From the NCBI RefSeq assembly GCF_024380015.1, contig NZ_CP101508.1, positions 124,001-188,000 of the forward strand: a stretch of 64,000 bases of DNA. Direction: 5' to 3'. The translations under genes were made by a program, and so were the position numbers. How positions within the stretch are numbered: position 1 is the first letter of the stretch; each line of letters begins with the position of its first letter. Source of the DNA: Photobacterium atrarenae. GTDB lineage: Bacteria; Pseudomonadota; Gammaproteobacteria; Enterobacterales; Vibrionaceae. The notes below the pieces were generated by a model, which had not been told where the DNA came from, made no database searches, and was given only the letters and a program-made list of their open reading frames with translations. Positions 10,402 through 20,181 of the stretch are shown one piece after another.

Positions 10402-10945
10402 CTTTGTGCGCCGAGCATGGCGTTGTTCTAGGAGGTGAAAGTCCTCTACGGGCTCAGTCGAGCGAGAACCGTTAGCCTATGCAAGGGTGCCCACCGTGAG
10501 GTGGGATCTGAAGGAAGCAAACGGCAAAACTTGGGTGTGACGAACAGAAACCTGATAGTAGGCCAGTACAACTTGGGTAACCTAGCAATATATAGAACAG
10601 CCCAATGCCTCGACGGGAAGTGTGTACGGGTAAATCAGGCACAGCCAAGGGAAAGAACAACGTCTTACCTCGGGAGATCTTACGACCTGTCTCGGATGAG
10701 ACTAATACAACAGTGATGTTGTGTGACGGGTAATAAGAAGTCAGCAGAAGGCATAGTACCTTGGGGAAGTACAACCCAAGGGAAGGCCGGAACTGAATAT
10801 ATCAAGAAGCAGTCACTAGACACTCAATCATGTGGGGTCATAGCAAGATGAACAACATCTCTACGTACTACTGGGCAACACCGCAAGTGACGCTCATGGC
10901 CACGAAGAATGACAAGCATGATCGGCGTAGACAGGAGGACGAGTC

Positions 10946-12259
10946 TTGGTGACCTCAACTCAGTTGATGGAGCGGATCTGCTCCTCAACAAATCTGAACC
11001 AAGCCCTGAGAAGAGTGAAGAAGAACAAGGGATGTGCTGGGGTTGATAAACTCGACATAACAGCGACTATCTCGATGCTTCGGCAGTCTTCTAATGGGCA
11101 AGCGCTCCGCCAGAGCCTTCTGGACGGGAGCTACCAACCGCAACCCGTTCTGGGTGTAGAAATTCCCAAACCCAGCGGGGGAGTGAGGCAGCTAGGTATC
11201 CCAACTGTACTTGATAGGGTAGTCCAACAGGCCATTACCTCAGTACTGACAGATATCTACGAACCTCAGTTCTCAAGCAACAGTTATGGGTTCAGGCCTA
11301 ACCGCAGTGCCCACCATGCATTGGTGGCAGCAAGCCACTACATCAGGGAGGGGCGGGGTTATGTAGTCGACATAGACCTGGCGAAATACTTCGATACTGT
11401 GAACCACGATAAACTGATGCACAGGCTATCGGAGGACATCACAGATAAACGGGTCCTGAAGCTGGTCAGGTCATACCTACAGGCAGGCATAATGCGAAAC
11501 GGGTTAGTTGAGCAGAGGCAACGAGGGACGCCACAGGGTGGACCATTATCTCCGCTGCTATCAAATATCGTATTAGATGAGTTGGATAAAGAGCTTGAGC
11601 GAAGAGGGCATAAGTTCTGCCGATATGCAGACGACTGCCAAATCTACGTGCACAGTAAGGAAGCCGCCAATCGAGTAAAAGCCTCAATCACGGAGTTCTT
11701 GGAGCAGAAACTGAAACTCAGGGTTAACCGTGAGAAAAGTGCGGCAACGAGAGTGACAGAGCGGACTTACCTAGGCCATCGCTTTCACCGAGATGGAAGC
11801 ATCTATATCTCGAAGACAGCACAAACTCAGATGAAGAAGCGAGTGCGTCAAATAACGAAGCGGAATCGAGGGCGAGAGTTGAAGACAGTCCTAGTCGAAC
11901 TCACTCAATACCTAAGAGGTTGGCAACACTATTTCAAGCTTGCCATACGGAAAAGCGCGATGCAGCGCTTGGATGAATGGATAAGGCGGCGCTTACGGTG
12001 CTATCGCCTCAAGCAGCGCAAGCGCAGATACAGCATAGCGACATGGTTACGCCAAGAGGGTGTAAGCGAACGCAATGCGTGGAAGCTGGCGATGTCAGAT
12101 AAAGGGTGGTGGCACTTGGCTTTATCGCCCCAGCTCAATCAGGCCATGCCAATGAAATGGTTCAAGGAGATGGGTCTGTACTCGTTGCGAGATGGGTACG
12201 AGTCACTGAAAATATATTCGGAACCGCCGTATGCGACCCACGCTTGTACGGTGGTGTGA
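10946..12259 (+). CDS. ltrA: Group II intron reverse transcriptase/maturase
   Basis: A 437-residue intron-encoded protein. RT blocks run from about residue 40 to 290: IPKPSGGVRQLGIPTVLDRVVQ, SYGFRPNRSAHHAL, DIDLAKYFDTV, GTPQGGPLSPLLSNI and the catalytic YADD at 227-230. The maturase X domain follows (LRGWQHYFKLA). There is no C-terminal HNH endonuclease, as usual for class C. It starts at TTG (10946) or GTG (10949) behind AGGAGG. Its final codons run through catalytic domain V of the intron RNA. It promotes splicing and target-primed reverse transcription. Confidence 0.93.
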   Translation: MVTSTQLMERICSSTNLNQALRRVKKNKGCAGVDKLDITATISMLRQSSNGQALRQSLLDGSYQPQPVLGVEIPKPSGGVRQLGIPTVLDRVVQQAITSVLTDIYEPQFSSNSYGFRPNRSAHHALVAASHYIREGRGYVVDIDLAKYFDTVNHDKLMHRLSEDITDKRVLKLVRSYLQAGIMRNGLVEQRQRGTPQGGPLSPLLSNIVLDELDKELERRGHKFCRYADDCQIYVHSKEAANRVKASITEFLEQKLKLRVNREKSAATRVTERTYLGHRFHRDGSIYISKTAQTQMKKRVRQITKRNRGRELKTVLVELTQYLRGWQHYFKLAIRKSAMQRLDEWIRRRLRCYRLKQRKRRYSIATWLRQEGVSERNAWKLAMSDKGWWHLALSPQLNQAMPMKWFKEMGLYSLRDGYESLKIYSEPPYATHACTVV

Positions 12260-12292
12260 GAGGACGGAGGCCGTGAGGCCTCCTCCTACTCG
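12223..12292 (+). ncRNA. Group II intron domains V and VI
   Basis: Domain V is the hairpin 12223-12255, in which ACCGCCGTA pairs with TACGGTGGT around an internal bulge and short loop; it holds a CGC-type catalytic triad. Domain VI is 12260-12292: GGACGGAGGCC pairs with GGCCTCCTCC across a GTGA loop, with an unpaired A near TACTCGAT as branch-point candidate. The folds were drawn by eye. Confidence 0.75.
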
Positions 12293-12331
12293 ATTTTTGT
12301 GTGTGGCTTATTTATCTGGCAGTCGGAGAGA

Positions 12332-13705
12332 TTATTTTTCTTCCGGCAGTACCAGGTTGAGCACAATCGCGGTGATCCCGCCGGCAGCCATCCCGGAGGA
12401 CAGGATGCTCTGGATCCACTCTGGCATGAACTGGAGGATTTCCGGCTTCTGGGCAATGCCCAGGCCCATGGAAAACGACAGCGCCATGATCAGAATTGCC
12501 CGGCGGTCGAGGTCGCAACGAGAAATGATCCGGACCCCGGAGGCGGCAATGGTGCCGAACATCACAATGGTCGCGCCGCCGAGCACCGGCTCCGGGATCA
12601 GCTGGACTAAATTGGCTACGCTTGGCAGCAGGCCGAGCAGTACCAGCATACCCGCGACGAAGTAGCCGATGTAGCGGCTGGCGACCCCGGTCAGCTGGAT
12701 AATGCCGTTGTTCTGGCTGAAGGTGGAGTTCGGGAAGCTGTTGAGCACTGCGGCCAGGGCCGAGTTGATGCCGTCGGCCAGCACGCCGCCTTTGATCCGC
12801 TTCAGATAGACCGGGCCGGCAACGGGTTGCTCGGAGGTCTCGGAGGTGGCGGTAATATCGCCGATCGCTTCCAGTGAGGTGATGGCAAACACGATCACCA
12901 GCGGGATCAGCAGCGACCAGTCAAAGCCGAGGCCGTATTGCATCGGTAGCGGCACGGCGATCAGGCCGGTGTCGGCAACGCGGGCGGTATCGAGCATCCC
13001 GGTGCCCCACGCCAGCAGGGTCCCGGCGGCCATCGCAATCATAATCGAAGAGACACGCAGGTACGGGTTCTTCACCCGGTTGAGCAGGACAATCAGGCCC
13101 AGTACCGTGCCGGCCAGCATCAGGTTATCCAGGCTGCCGAAGCTGCCGTTTTCAATCGCCGCGTAGCCGCCGCCCATGGAGGTGAGGCCGATCTGGATCA
13201 GGGTCAGGCCGATCAGGGTGACGACAATGCCCGAAACCAACGGCGTGATCACGCGCTGGGCATGTTGCAGTACGCGGGAAATCAAGACTTCAGTCAGCGA
13301 CGCGGCCAGAATAGTGCCGAAAATGGCCGCCATCATGGTCGGGATATCCGCGCCGCCGGCTTTCATCGCCAGTCCGGCACCGATGATTGGACCGAGGAAA
13401 TTAAAACTGGTGCCCTGGATCGACAGCAGGCCGGAGCCGACCGGACCGACGGTGCGGATCTGAATGAACGAGGCGATGCCCGAGGCGAACAGCGACATGC
13501 TGACAATGGTGTTAGTGTCGCTGGCCGGCAGGCCGAGGGCCTGGCAGATGATGAGCGACGGGGTGATCACCGCCACAAACATGGCCAGCAGGTGCTGGGT
13601 GGCGGCAAACAGGGTTTGTGGCAGCGGTGGCCGGTCTTCGAGGCGATAGATCAAATCGGATTTCTGCGGTGTTGCGATGTCGTCGTGTTGGCGTGTCATA
13701 GCCAT
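12332..13705 (-). CDS. xanP: Xanthine permease XanP (NCS2 family)
   Basis: A 457-residue nucleobase:proton symporter of the inner membrane, closely resembling E. coli XanP (YicE): [18 protein letters not shown] near the N-terminus, [10 protein letters not shown], the [17 protein letters not shown] segment, the substrate-site [15 protein letters not shown] helix and [21 protein letters not shown]. About 14 transmembrane segments are expected. It imports xanthine for purine salvage. A PurR operator overlaps its promoter. Its 3' end now faces the group II intron, which separates it from the terminator it probably once shared with envZ. Confidence 0.95.
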   Translation of the reverse strand: MAMTRQHDDIATPQKSDLIYRLEDRPPLPQTLFAATQHLLAMFVAVITPSLIICQALGLPASDTNTIVSMSLFASGIASFIQIRTVGPVGSGLLSIQGTSFNFLGPIIGAGLAMKAGGADIPTMMAAIFGTILAASLTEVLISRVLQHAQRVITPLVSGIVVTLIGLTLIQIGLTSMGGGYAAIENGSFGSLDNLMLAGTVLGLIVLLNRVKNPYLRVSSIMIAMAAGTLLAWGTGMLDTARVADTGLIAVPLPMQYGLGFDWSLLIPLVIVFAITSLEAIGDITATSETSEQPVAGPVYLKRIKGGVLADGINSALAAVLNSFPNSTFSQNNGIIQLTGVASRYIGYFVAGMLVLLGLLPSVANLVQLIPEPVLGGATIVMFGTIAASGVRIISRCDLDRRAILIMALSFSMGLGIAQKPEILQFMPEWIQSILSSGMAAGGITAIVLNLVLPEEK

Positions 13706-13844
13706 GGTTTCCTTGATGGACTTCTTAATCCCCGGCGTTGCGCTGGATGGGCAAAGCCTGTAAAGAGCGAATAATTCTGTGATTGCTGTTAGTCAGATCC
13801 GCCGGTTCACGGGAGAAGTGCGTGTGGGTGAAATTTTGTGCGCT

Positions 13845-13880
13845 ATTGTAATTATTTGATAGAAAATAGCAAACGTTTGC
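13845..13880 (-). promoter_or_regulatory. xanP promoter with overlapping PurR operator
   Basis: On the minus strand TTGCTA (13867-13872) and TACAAT (13845-13850) are 16 bp apart and fit a sigma70 promoter. The palindrome GCAAACGTTTGC (13869-13880) overlaps the -35 box and matches the core of the E. coli PurR box. Purine repression of xanP is the expected outcome. Confidence 0.85.
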
Positions 13881-13950
13881 GCTGGGTTGAGCAGACTTTT
13901 TTGTTGTCCTTCCGGGGCGGTTCGGGAGTGGCTGTGGTGGCGGTGCTGCG

Positions 13951-13972
13951 GCCGGAAAGCGTACTTTCCGGC
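13951..13972. other. Hairpin downstream of recG
   Basis: A perfect 9-bp stem (GCCGGAAAG/CTTTCCGGC, loop CGTA) lies 38 bp past the recG stop. It has no clear T-run on either strand, so it is at best a weak terminator. Apart from this and the xanP promoter, nothing else was seen in 13706-14009. Confidence 0.5.
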
Positions 13973-14009
13973 TGAAAATTTGGACGTTGGAGATAGCTTT
14001 GGGGACGGC

Positions 14010-16091
14010 TCAGGCGTTGGAGTAGTTCTCGCGCCGGCCGAGCCAGCGGGTAATGATTGCCTTGGCGTTGTCCGGGTATTGCTCGTGGATATAGCGGGCC
14101 AGTTTCTGTACCTGCGGGATCAGGTGCTGGTCGCGAACCAGATCGGCAATTTTGAAATCAGCCAGGCCGGTCTGCTTGGTGCCGAGCAGTTCACCGGGAC
14201 CGCGGATTTCTAAATCGCGCTGGGCAATTACAAACCCGTCGCTGCTTTCGCGCAGCACCCCGAGGCGTTTCTGGGCGGTTTTCGACAGCGGCGCATGGTA
14301 GAGCAGCACACAATGGCTGGCAACGCTGCCCCGGCCGACACGGCCGCGCAGCTGGTGGAGCTGGGCCAGACCGAGCCGTTCGGGGTTCTCGATGATCATC
14401 AGGCTGGCGTTCGGGACATCAACCCCGACTTCAATCACTGTGGTGGCGACCAGCAGGTGCAGTTCACCGTCCTTGAAGCGTTTCATCACCGCCTGTTTTT
14501 CTGCCGGTTTCATCCGGCCGTGGACCAGGCCGATATTGAGCTCGGGCAACTGGGCAGTCAGCTCATCAGCGGTATCGGAGGCTGCCTGGGCTTCCAACAC
14601 TTCGGACTCATCAATCAGGGTACAAACCCAATACGCCTGGCGGCCTTCATTAAGGCAGGCGGCGCGGATCCGTTCGACGATGTCGGCACGGCGGCTGTCG
14701 GGCACTGCCACGGTCTGGATTGGGGTCCGGCCCGGCGGCAGTTCGTCGATCACCGAGGTTTCGAGATCGGCATAGGCGGTCATCGCCAGGGTGCGCGGGA
14801 TCGGGGTGGCGGTCATGATCAGCTGGTGCGGGTAGTGGCCGTTGCTGGCGCCTTTTTCACGCAGCTCCAGCCGCTGATGGACGCCGAAGCGGTGCTGCTC
14901 ATCGATGATCACCAGCGCCAGGTTCTGAAATACCACTTGCTCCTGGAACAGGGCGTGGGTGCCGACCACCATTTTGGCTTCGCCGCTTTCAATTCGGGCC
15001 AGTTCGGTTTCGCGGGCCTTGCCCTTGAGCTTGCCCGCCAGCCAGCCGACTTCAATGCCGAGCGGGTTGAGCCAGTTGGCGAAGTTCAGCGCATGCTGTT
15101 CGGCCAGCAGTTCGGTCGGGGCCATCAGCGCCACCTGGTAGCCATGCTCGATAGCCCGTACTGCAGCCAGGGCTGCGACCAGGGTTTTGCCCGAGCCGAC
15201 ATCCCCCTGTACCAGGCGCATCATCGGATGGGGCCGGGCGAGGTCGGTTTCGATGTCGGCCACGACGCGTTGCTGGGCGCCGGTCGGGCTGAACGGCAGG
15301 CTGCCCAGAAGCTGCTTTTTCAGGGTATGGCTTGGCGGCAGCGGCCAGGCCTGGTGTTGCTGGCCCTTGCTGCGCACCGCCAGCATCGACAGGTTCTGCG
15401 CCAGCAGCTCTTCTAAGATCAGGCGTTGCTGAGCCGGGTGTTTGCCTTCTTCCAGTTGTTCGAGGGAGACATCCGGGGTCGGGCGGTGCATCAGGTGCAG
15501 CGCTTCGGCCAGGGTCATCTGGCGATCATAGAGGCCTTCGGGCAGCAGTTCACTGACGGCGGCCTTGTCGAGCAGGGCCAGGGCCTGATCGGTCAGGTTA
15601 CGCAGGGTGAGCTGGCGCAGGCCGTCAGTGGTCGGGTAGACCGGGGTCAGGGTTTCCTCGACGCTGAGCTCGGTCGGCTCGGAAAATACTTTGTAGTCGG
15701 GATGGATGATCTCCAGCCCGTGCTGGCCGCGTTTGATTTCGCCATAGGCTTTGACCTGCTTGCCTTCAGCCAGGCTGTTTTTCATCGCCGCGTTGAAGTT
15801 GAAAAAGCGCAGGGTGGCACTGCCGCTCTGATCGCTGATTTTCACGGTCAGCATCCGCCGTTTGCCGAAGCTGATGTTGTTGCTGAGCACCTCGCCCTGA
15901 ATGGTGAGGTGCTGGCCGGGCAGGACGCCGGCGATGGGCCAGATCCGGGTGCGGTCTTCATAGCGGAGCGGCAGGTGAAACAGCAGATCCTGTACGCTGT
16001 GCAGGCCGATTTTTTCCAGTTTTTCTGCCATTTTGGCCCCGACGCCGGAGAGTTCGGTCAGGGCGACGGTATCAAGGAGTTGTCCGCTCAT
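14010..16091 (-). CDS. recG: ATP-dependent DNA helicase RecG
   Basis: RecG reverses stalled forks and branch-migrates Holliday junctions. The 693-residue product has an N-terminal wedge/OB domain (about 60-150) and helicase domains with Walker A (VQGDVGSGKTLVA), the DEQH box (LVIIDEQHRFG), TATPIPRTL (motif III) and C-terminal motifs IV-VI (ATTVIEVGVDVPNA, QLRGRVGRG). An ATG one codon after a possible GTG start is used. It is 15 bp downstream of trmH on the same strand. Confidence 0.97.
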   Translation of the reverse strand: MSGQLLDTVALTELSGVGAKMAEKLEKIGLHSVQDLLFHLPLRYEDRTRIWPIAGVLPGQHLTIQGEVLSNNISFGKRRMLTVKISDQSGSATLRFFNFNAAMKNSLAEGKQVKAYGEIKRGQHGLEIIHPDYKVFSEPTELSVEETLTPVYPTTDGLRQLTLRNLTDQALALLDKAAVSELLPEGLYDRQMTLAEALHLMHRPTPDVSLEQLEEGKHPAQQRLILEELLAQNLSMLAVRSKGQQHQAWPLPPSHTLKKQLLGSLPFSPTGAQQRVVADIETDLARPHPMMRLVQGDVGSGKTLVAALAAVRAIEHGYQVALMAPTELLAEQHALNFANWLNPLGIEVGWLAGKLKGKARETELARIESGEAKMVVGTHALFQEQVVFQNLALVIIDEQHRFGVHQRLELREKGASNGHYPHQLIMTATPIPRTLAMTAYADLETSVIDELPPGRTPIQTVAVPDSRRADIVERIRAACLNEGRQAYWVCTLIDESEVLEAQAASDTADELTAQLPELNIGLVHGRMKPAEKQAVMKRFKDGELHLLVATTVIEVGVDVPNASLMIIENPERLGLAQLHQLRGRVGRGSVASHCVLLYHAPLSKTAQKRLGVLRESSDGFVIAQRDLEIRGPGELLGTKQTGLADFKIADLVRDQHLIPQVQKLARYIHEQYPDNAKAIITRWLGRRENYSNA

Positions 16092-16106
16092 CACTATTTC
16101 CGCTGA

Positions 16107-16823
16107 TTAGTTGCGCTTTGGTTGACGTTTTTTGGGCTCGATCGCCTGCATGGTCTGCCACCACGGCTCGTCCGCGACGATCTGGCCGTGCTCGTCCAGC
16201 GGCGGATACGGCAGGCCCTTGCGGCGGGCCACTTTGGCCAGCACCGGATGACCACGCTCAAACAGGATCCGGTGGACCACTGCTTCCGGTAGCTGGGTGG
16301 TGGTGCGATCATACATCCCGACCGCCTGACGCTGGCGCTGGGCCTCGTAGAGGATCAGGGCGCTGGCCACCGAGACATTGAGAGACTGTACCATACCGAC
16401 CATCGGAATGATGATATCCTGATCGGCCAGTGACAGCGCTTCAGCGGTGATCCCGTTTTTCTCGCCGCCGAGGATAATCGCGGTCGGTTTGGTGTAATCG
16501 ACGTCACGAAAATCAATTGCGCTGTCTGACAGGTGGGTGGCGACGACCTGCATCCCCTGGCTTTTGAGGGTGGCCATGGCGTTGACCATGGTGTCATGAG
16601 TTTCCAGCTCAACCCAGTTGCGGGCACCGGCGGAGGTATGGCTCAGGACCCGCATATCTTCTTTCGGCCACACCGCGTGGACCTTGTGGACACCAACCGC
16701 ATCGGCGGTACGGATGATGGCAGACACGTTGTTGGGTTTGTGCACTTCTTCCATGCAGACGGTCAGATCCGGCTGGCGGGTGGCCAGCACCGACTGGATC
16801 CGTTGAAAACGTTCGGGTGACAT
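16107..16823 (-). CDS. trmH: tRNA (guanosine-18-2'-O)-methyltransferase TrmH
   Basis: A 238-residue SPOUT-family methyltransferase that makes Gm18 in tRNA D-loops. The motifs of the knotted fold are clear: HKPNNVSAIIRTADAVGVHKVH near the N-terminus (catalytic Arg and Asn), then IILGGEKNGI and IPMVGMVQSLNVSVASALILYEAQRQR. The C-terminal extension (VLAKVARRKGLPYPPLDEHG) is the TrmH-specific tail. It is transcribed with recG downstream of spoT. Confidence 0.96.
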   Translation of the reverse strand: MSPERFQRIQSVLATRQPDLTVCMEEVHKPNNVSAIIRTADAVGVHKVHAVWPKEDMRVLSHTSAGARNWVELETHDTMVNAMATLKSQGMQVVATHLSDSAIDFRDVDYTKPTAIILGGEKNGITAEALSLADQDIIIPMVGMVQSLNVSVASALILYEAQRQRQAVGMYDRTTTQLPEAVVHRILFERGHPVLAKVARRKGLPYPPLDEHGQIVADEPWWQTMQAIEPKKRQPKRN

Positions 16824-16852
16824 AAGCTTCTATCGTGTTCCTGAATAAAGAA

Positions 16853-16872
16853 AACGCCCGAGAACGGGCGTT
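16853..16872 (-). terminator. spoT terminator
   Basis: An 8-bp stem (AACGCCCG/CGGGCGTT, loop of 4) is followed on the minus strand by a T-rich tract. It lies between the spoT stop and the trmH start and would end or attenuate the spoT transcript. Confidence 0.75.
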
Positions 16873-16910
16873 GGTCATGAGTTGGGGAGACGTCAACGGC
16901 GTCATCACCC

Positions 16911-19013
16911 TTAGTTTTTCTGGCGAGAGACCCGAACCACATTCGGCATTACCCGGATCCGGCGCATAATATTCGCCAGGTGGATCCGCCCTTTGGTCGT
17001 CAGCCGTACCGTGATGGTATACAGGCGACCATCTTTCTCTTCCGTCGACAGGCCCTGGATGTTGGAGCCGGTTGCGGCAATGGTGTTGGTCAGATCGGCC
17101 AGCGCCCCCTGATGGTTTTGCATATCCACCTTGAGGTTGGTGACAAACTCCTGCTCGAAGTCCTCGCTCCACTCCACCGGCATATATTTGTCCGGCTCTT
17201 TCTGGTACCCCCGGATGTTGGCACACTCCTCGCGGTGGATCACCAGGCCTTTGCCCGGGCTGACATGGGCCATGATCGGGTCACCGTGGATGGGGTGACA
17301 GCAGTTGGCAAAAGTCAGCAGGATGCCATCTGCGCCGCGGATCGGCAGGCAGTGGGCGGTCGGTTTGTTATTGCTCTCTTCGCTGCGGCCCAGCAGGCGG
17401 CGGGCGATCACCACACTCATCCGCTCGCCGAGGCCAATGGCCGCCAGCAGATCGTCGAGGGTGTTCAGGCGCAGCTCGCTGAGGGTTTCCGCCAGATGCT
17501 CCGGGTCAATCTGATCGATATTGAGCTCGCCCAGGGCATGGTTGAGCAGGCGGCGACCCAGGGTGATCGACTCAGCCCGGCGCATGGTCTTCAGCACCTG
17601 ACGGATCTTGGTCCGGGCGCGGGACGTGACCACGTAGTTGAGCCAGGCAGCGTTCGGGCGGGCACCCGGTGCACAGATAATATCGACGGTCTGGCCGTTT
17701 TTCAGCGGCTTGCTGAGCGGATACGGCTGACGCTCGACCCGGGCACCGACACAGGCATTGCCGACATCGGTATGTACCGCATAGGCGAAGTCGACCGCAG
17801 TGGCGCCGACCGGCAGTTCGACAATCCGGCCTTTCGGGGTGAAGACGTAAATTTCATCCGGGAACAGATCGGATTTGACGTTCTCGATAAACTCGAACGA
17901 GCTGCCGGCGCTTTGCTGCAGCTCCAGCAAGCTCTGCATCCAGCGCTGGGCCTTAACCTGGGCGGTGGTGCCTGAGCTTTCCCCGTCTTTGTAAGTCCAG
18001 TGGGCGGCGACGCCTTTGTCTGCCATCTGATCCATATCTTCAGTGCGGATCTGCACTTCCACCGGCACCCCGTGCGGGCCGACCAGGGAGGTGTGCAGCG
18101 ACTGGTAGCCGTTGGCTTTCGGGATCGCGATGTAGTCTTTCATCCGGCTCGGGCGCGGCTTGTACAGGTTGTGGACCTGTCCCAGCACCCGGTAGCTGGT
18201 ATCGAGATCTTTGACCAGCACCCGGAAGGCGTAGATATCCATGATGGAATGGAAGCGCTGTTCCTTGCTCTTCATCTTGTTATAGATGGAGTAGAGGTTC
18301 TTCTCGCGTCCCAGCACCTTGGCGTCGATCCCCGCGTCTTTGAGGCGGCCCTCAATTTCGGCGTGGATCTTATTAATCATTTCTTTGCGGTTGCCGCGCG
18401 CTGAGGCGACGACTTCTTTCAGCACCCGGTAGCGATTGGGGTAAAGGGCTTCGAAACCCAGCTCTTCGAGCTCGGTTTTAATATTGTGGATCCCCAGTCG
18501 GTGGGCCAGCGGGGCAAAGATTTCCAGGGTTTCGCGGGCAATCCGGCGGCGTTTGTCCGGGCGCAGGGCACCGAGGGTGCGCATGTTATGCGTGCGGTCG
18601 GCCAGCTTGATCAGGATCACGCGGATATCATGGGCCATGGCCATGATCATTTTGCGGAAGTTTTCCGCCTGCGCTTCTTTGCGGTCGCGGAATTTGAGTT
18701 TGTCCAGCTTGGAGACACCATCGACCAGCTCGGCCACGGTCGAGCCGAAGCGACTGTCGAGATCGTCTTTGGTGACCTCGGTATCTTCGATCACGTCATG
18801 CAGCAGCGCGGACATCAGTGTTTCGTAGTCCAGGCGCATTTCCGCCAGGATCCGGGCTACGGCAATCGGGTGGATGATATAAGGTTCGCCGCTGGAGCGG
18901 GTTTGCCCTTCGTGGGCATCGCGCGCAACGAGGTACGCCTGCCTGAGCGCTTCAATTTGAGGCTCAGGCAGGTACTCGATGACGACTTCTTTCAGGCTAT
19001 CAAAGAGATACAA
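16911..19013 (-). CDS. spoT: Bifunctional (p)ppGpp synthetase/hydrolase SpoT
   Basis: A 700-residue stringent-response enzyme. The N-terminal HD hydrolase domain is intact (HPIAVARILAEM, HDVIEDT, LKLRDRTHNM-like KLADRTHNMRTL). The synthetase domain follows (IMDIYAFRVLV, DYIAIPKANGYQSLHTSLVG), then TGS (FTPKGRIVELPVGATAVDFAYAVHTDVG), helical/zinc-finger regions and a C-terminal ACT domain (FVTNLKVDMQNHQGALADLTNTIA). It balances ppGpp levels during nutrient stress. It follows rpoZ with an 18-bp gap in the gmk-rpoZ-spoT group. Confidence 0.97.
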   Translation of the reverse strand: MYLFDSLKEVVIEYLPEPQIEALRQAYLVARDAHEGQTRSSGEPYIIHPIAVARILAEMRLDYETLMSALLHDVIEDTEVTKDDLDSRFGSTVAELVDGVSKLDKLKFRDRKEAQAENFRKMIMAMAHDIRVILIKLADRTHNMRTLGALRPDKRRRIARETLEIFAPLAHRLGIHNIKTELEELGFEALYPNRYRVLKEVVASARGNRKEMINKIHAEIEGRLKDAGIDAKVLGREKNLYSIYNKMKSKEQRFHSIMDIYAFRVLVKDLDTSYRVLGQVHNLYKPRPSRMKDYIAIPKANGYQSLHTSLVGPHGVPVEVQIRTEDMDQMADKGVAAHWTYKDGESSGTTAQVKAQRWMQSLLELQQSAGSSFEFIENVKSDLFPDEIYVFTPKGRIVELPVGATAVDFAYAVHTDVGNACVGARVERQPYPLSKPLKNGQTVDIICAPGARPNAAWLNYVVTSRARTKIRQVLKTMRRAESITLGRRLLNHALGELNIDQIDPEHLAETLSELRLNTLDDLLAAIGLGERMSVVIARRLLGRSEESNNKPTAHCLPIRGADGILLTFANCCHPIHGDPIMAHVSPGKGLVIHREECANIRGYQKEPDKYMPVEWSEDFEQEFVTNLKVDMQNHQGALADLTNTIAATGSNIQGLSTEEKDGRLYTITVRLTTKGRIHLANIMRRIRVMPNVVRVSRQKN

Positions 19014-19031
19014 TTCGCCCGGTTCCCTGAA

Positions 19032-19307
19032 TTAACGTTGGTCGCCTGCAATCGCGCTCACAGCTGCCAGCTCTGCCGCTTCTTGCTCTTGAAGTTCCTG
19101 ACGCTCGCGGGCATCGAGGATGTCTTTGGTGATCAGACCTTCTTCGATTTCGCGCAGGGCGATCACGGTGTACTTGTCGTTTTCTTCCGGAACCAGTGGA
19201 TCCTTACCGCCAGTTTGCATCTGACGAGCGCGGCGTGAAGCAATTTGGATCAGATCGAAACGGTTGCCAATTTTATCAACAGCGTCTTGAACGGTTACGC
19301 GTGCCAT
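19032..19307 (-). CDS. rpoZ: RNA polymerase omega subunit
   Basis: A 91-residue omega subunit starting [19 protein letters not shown], with the conserved [35 protein letters not shown] core. Omega chaperones beta-prime assembly and forms part of a ppGpp site on polymerase, which makes its place beside spoT fitting. Confidence 0.97.
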   Translation of the reverse strand: MARVTVQDAVDKIGNRFDLIQIASRRARQMQTGGKDPLVPEENDKYTVIALREIEEGLITKDILDARERQELQEQEAAELAAVSAIAGDQR

Positions 19308-19361
19308 GGAGGACTCCAGTGGTTATCTACAAATAAAAGATGGAAAATTGTACAAAAATAG

Positions 19362-19991
<630 letters not shown>

Positions 19992-20181
19992 TCATCCACT
20001 CAGTGCTAGAAGGGCGCGCAGATTACCACGATCCGCCGGGAATTGAAATTCTCTGCCTGCCTGAAAAATCATCTTTTTCACATTTAACCAGCATCATATT
20101 AATCCTAGATGGCTTTTGGCAAAAACGGTGGATGAGCCGGGCGAACGGGGGCGTGACGTCGGTGTCGCCCGGCGTGTCGGT

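Larger units (their letters stand above)
10406..12294 (+). mobile_element. Group IIC (bacterial class C) self-splicing intron
   Basis: The element starts with GTGCG, the group II 5' consensus, just downstream of the envZ terminator, and ends in ...CTCGAT after a domain V/VI structure, about 1.89 kb in all. The first 540 bases are structured RNA (domains I-III and the start of IV); the reverse transcriptase follows. Short length, an ORF without an endonuclease domain, a CGC-type domain V and insertion behind a terminator all point to class C. The element looks intact. The exact 3' boundary (12292-12294) is inferred from domain VI. Confidence 0.9.

Noticed and set aside
12231..12665. 144-codon frame from intron domain V into xanP antisense
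   Set aside because: Crosses the intron boundary and is then antisense to xanP; an alternative-frame echo of the intron 3' end.
13706..14009. Purine riboswitch in the xanP leader
   Set aside because: No purine-aptamer motifs seen; the PurR operator explains purine control.
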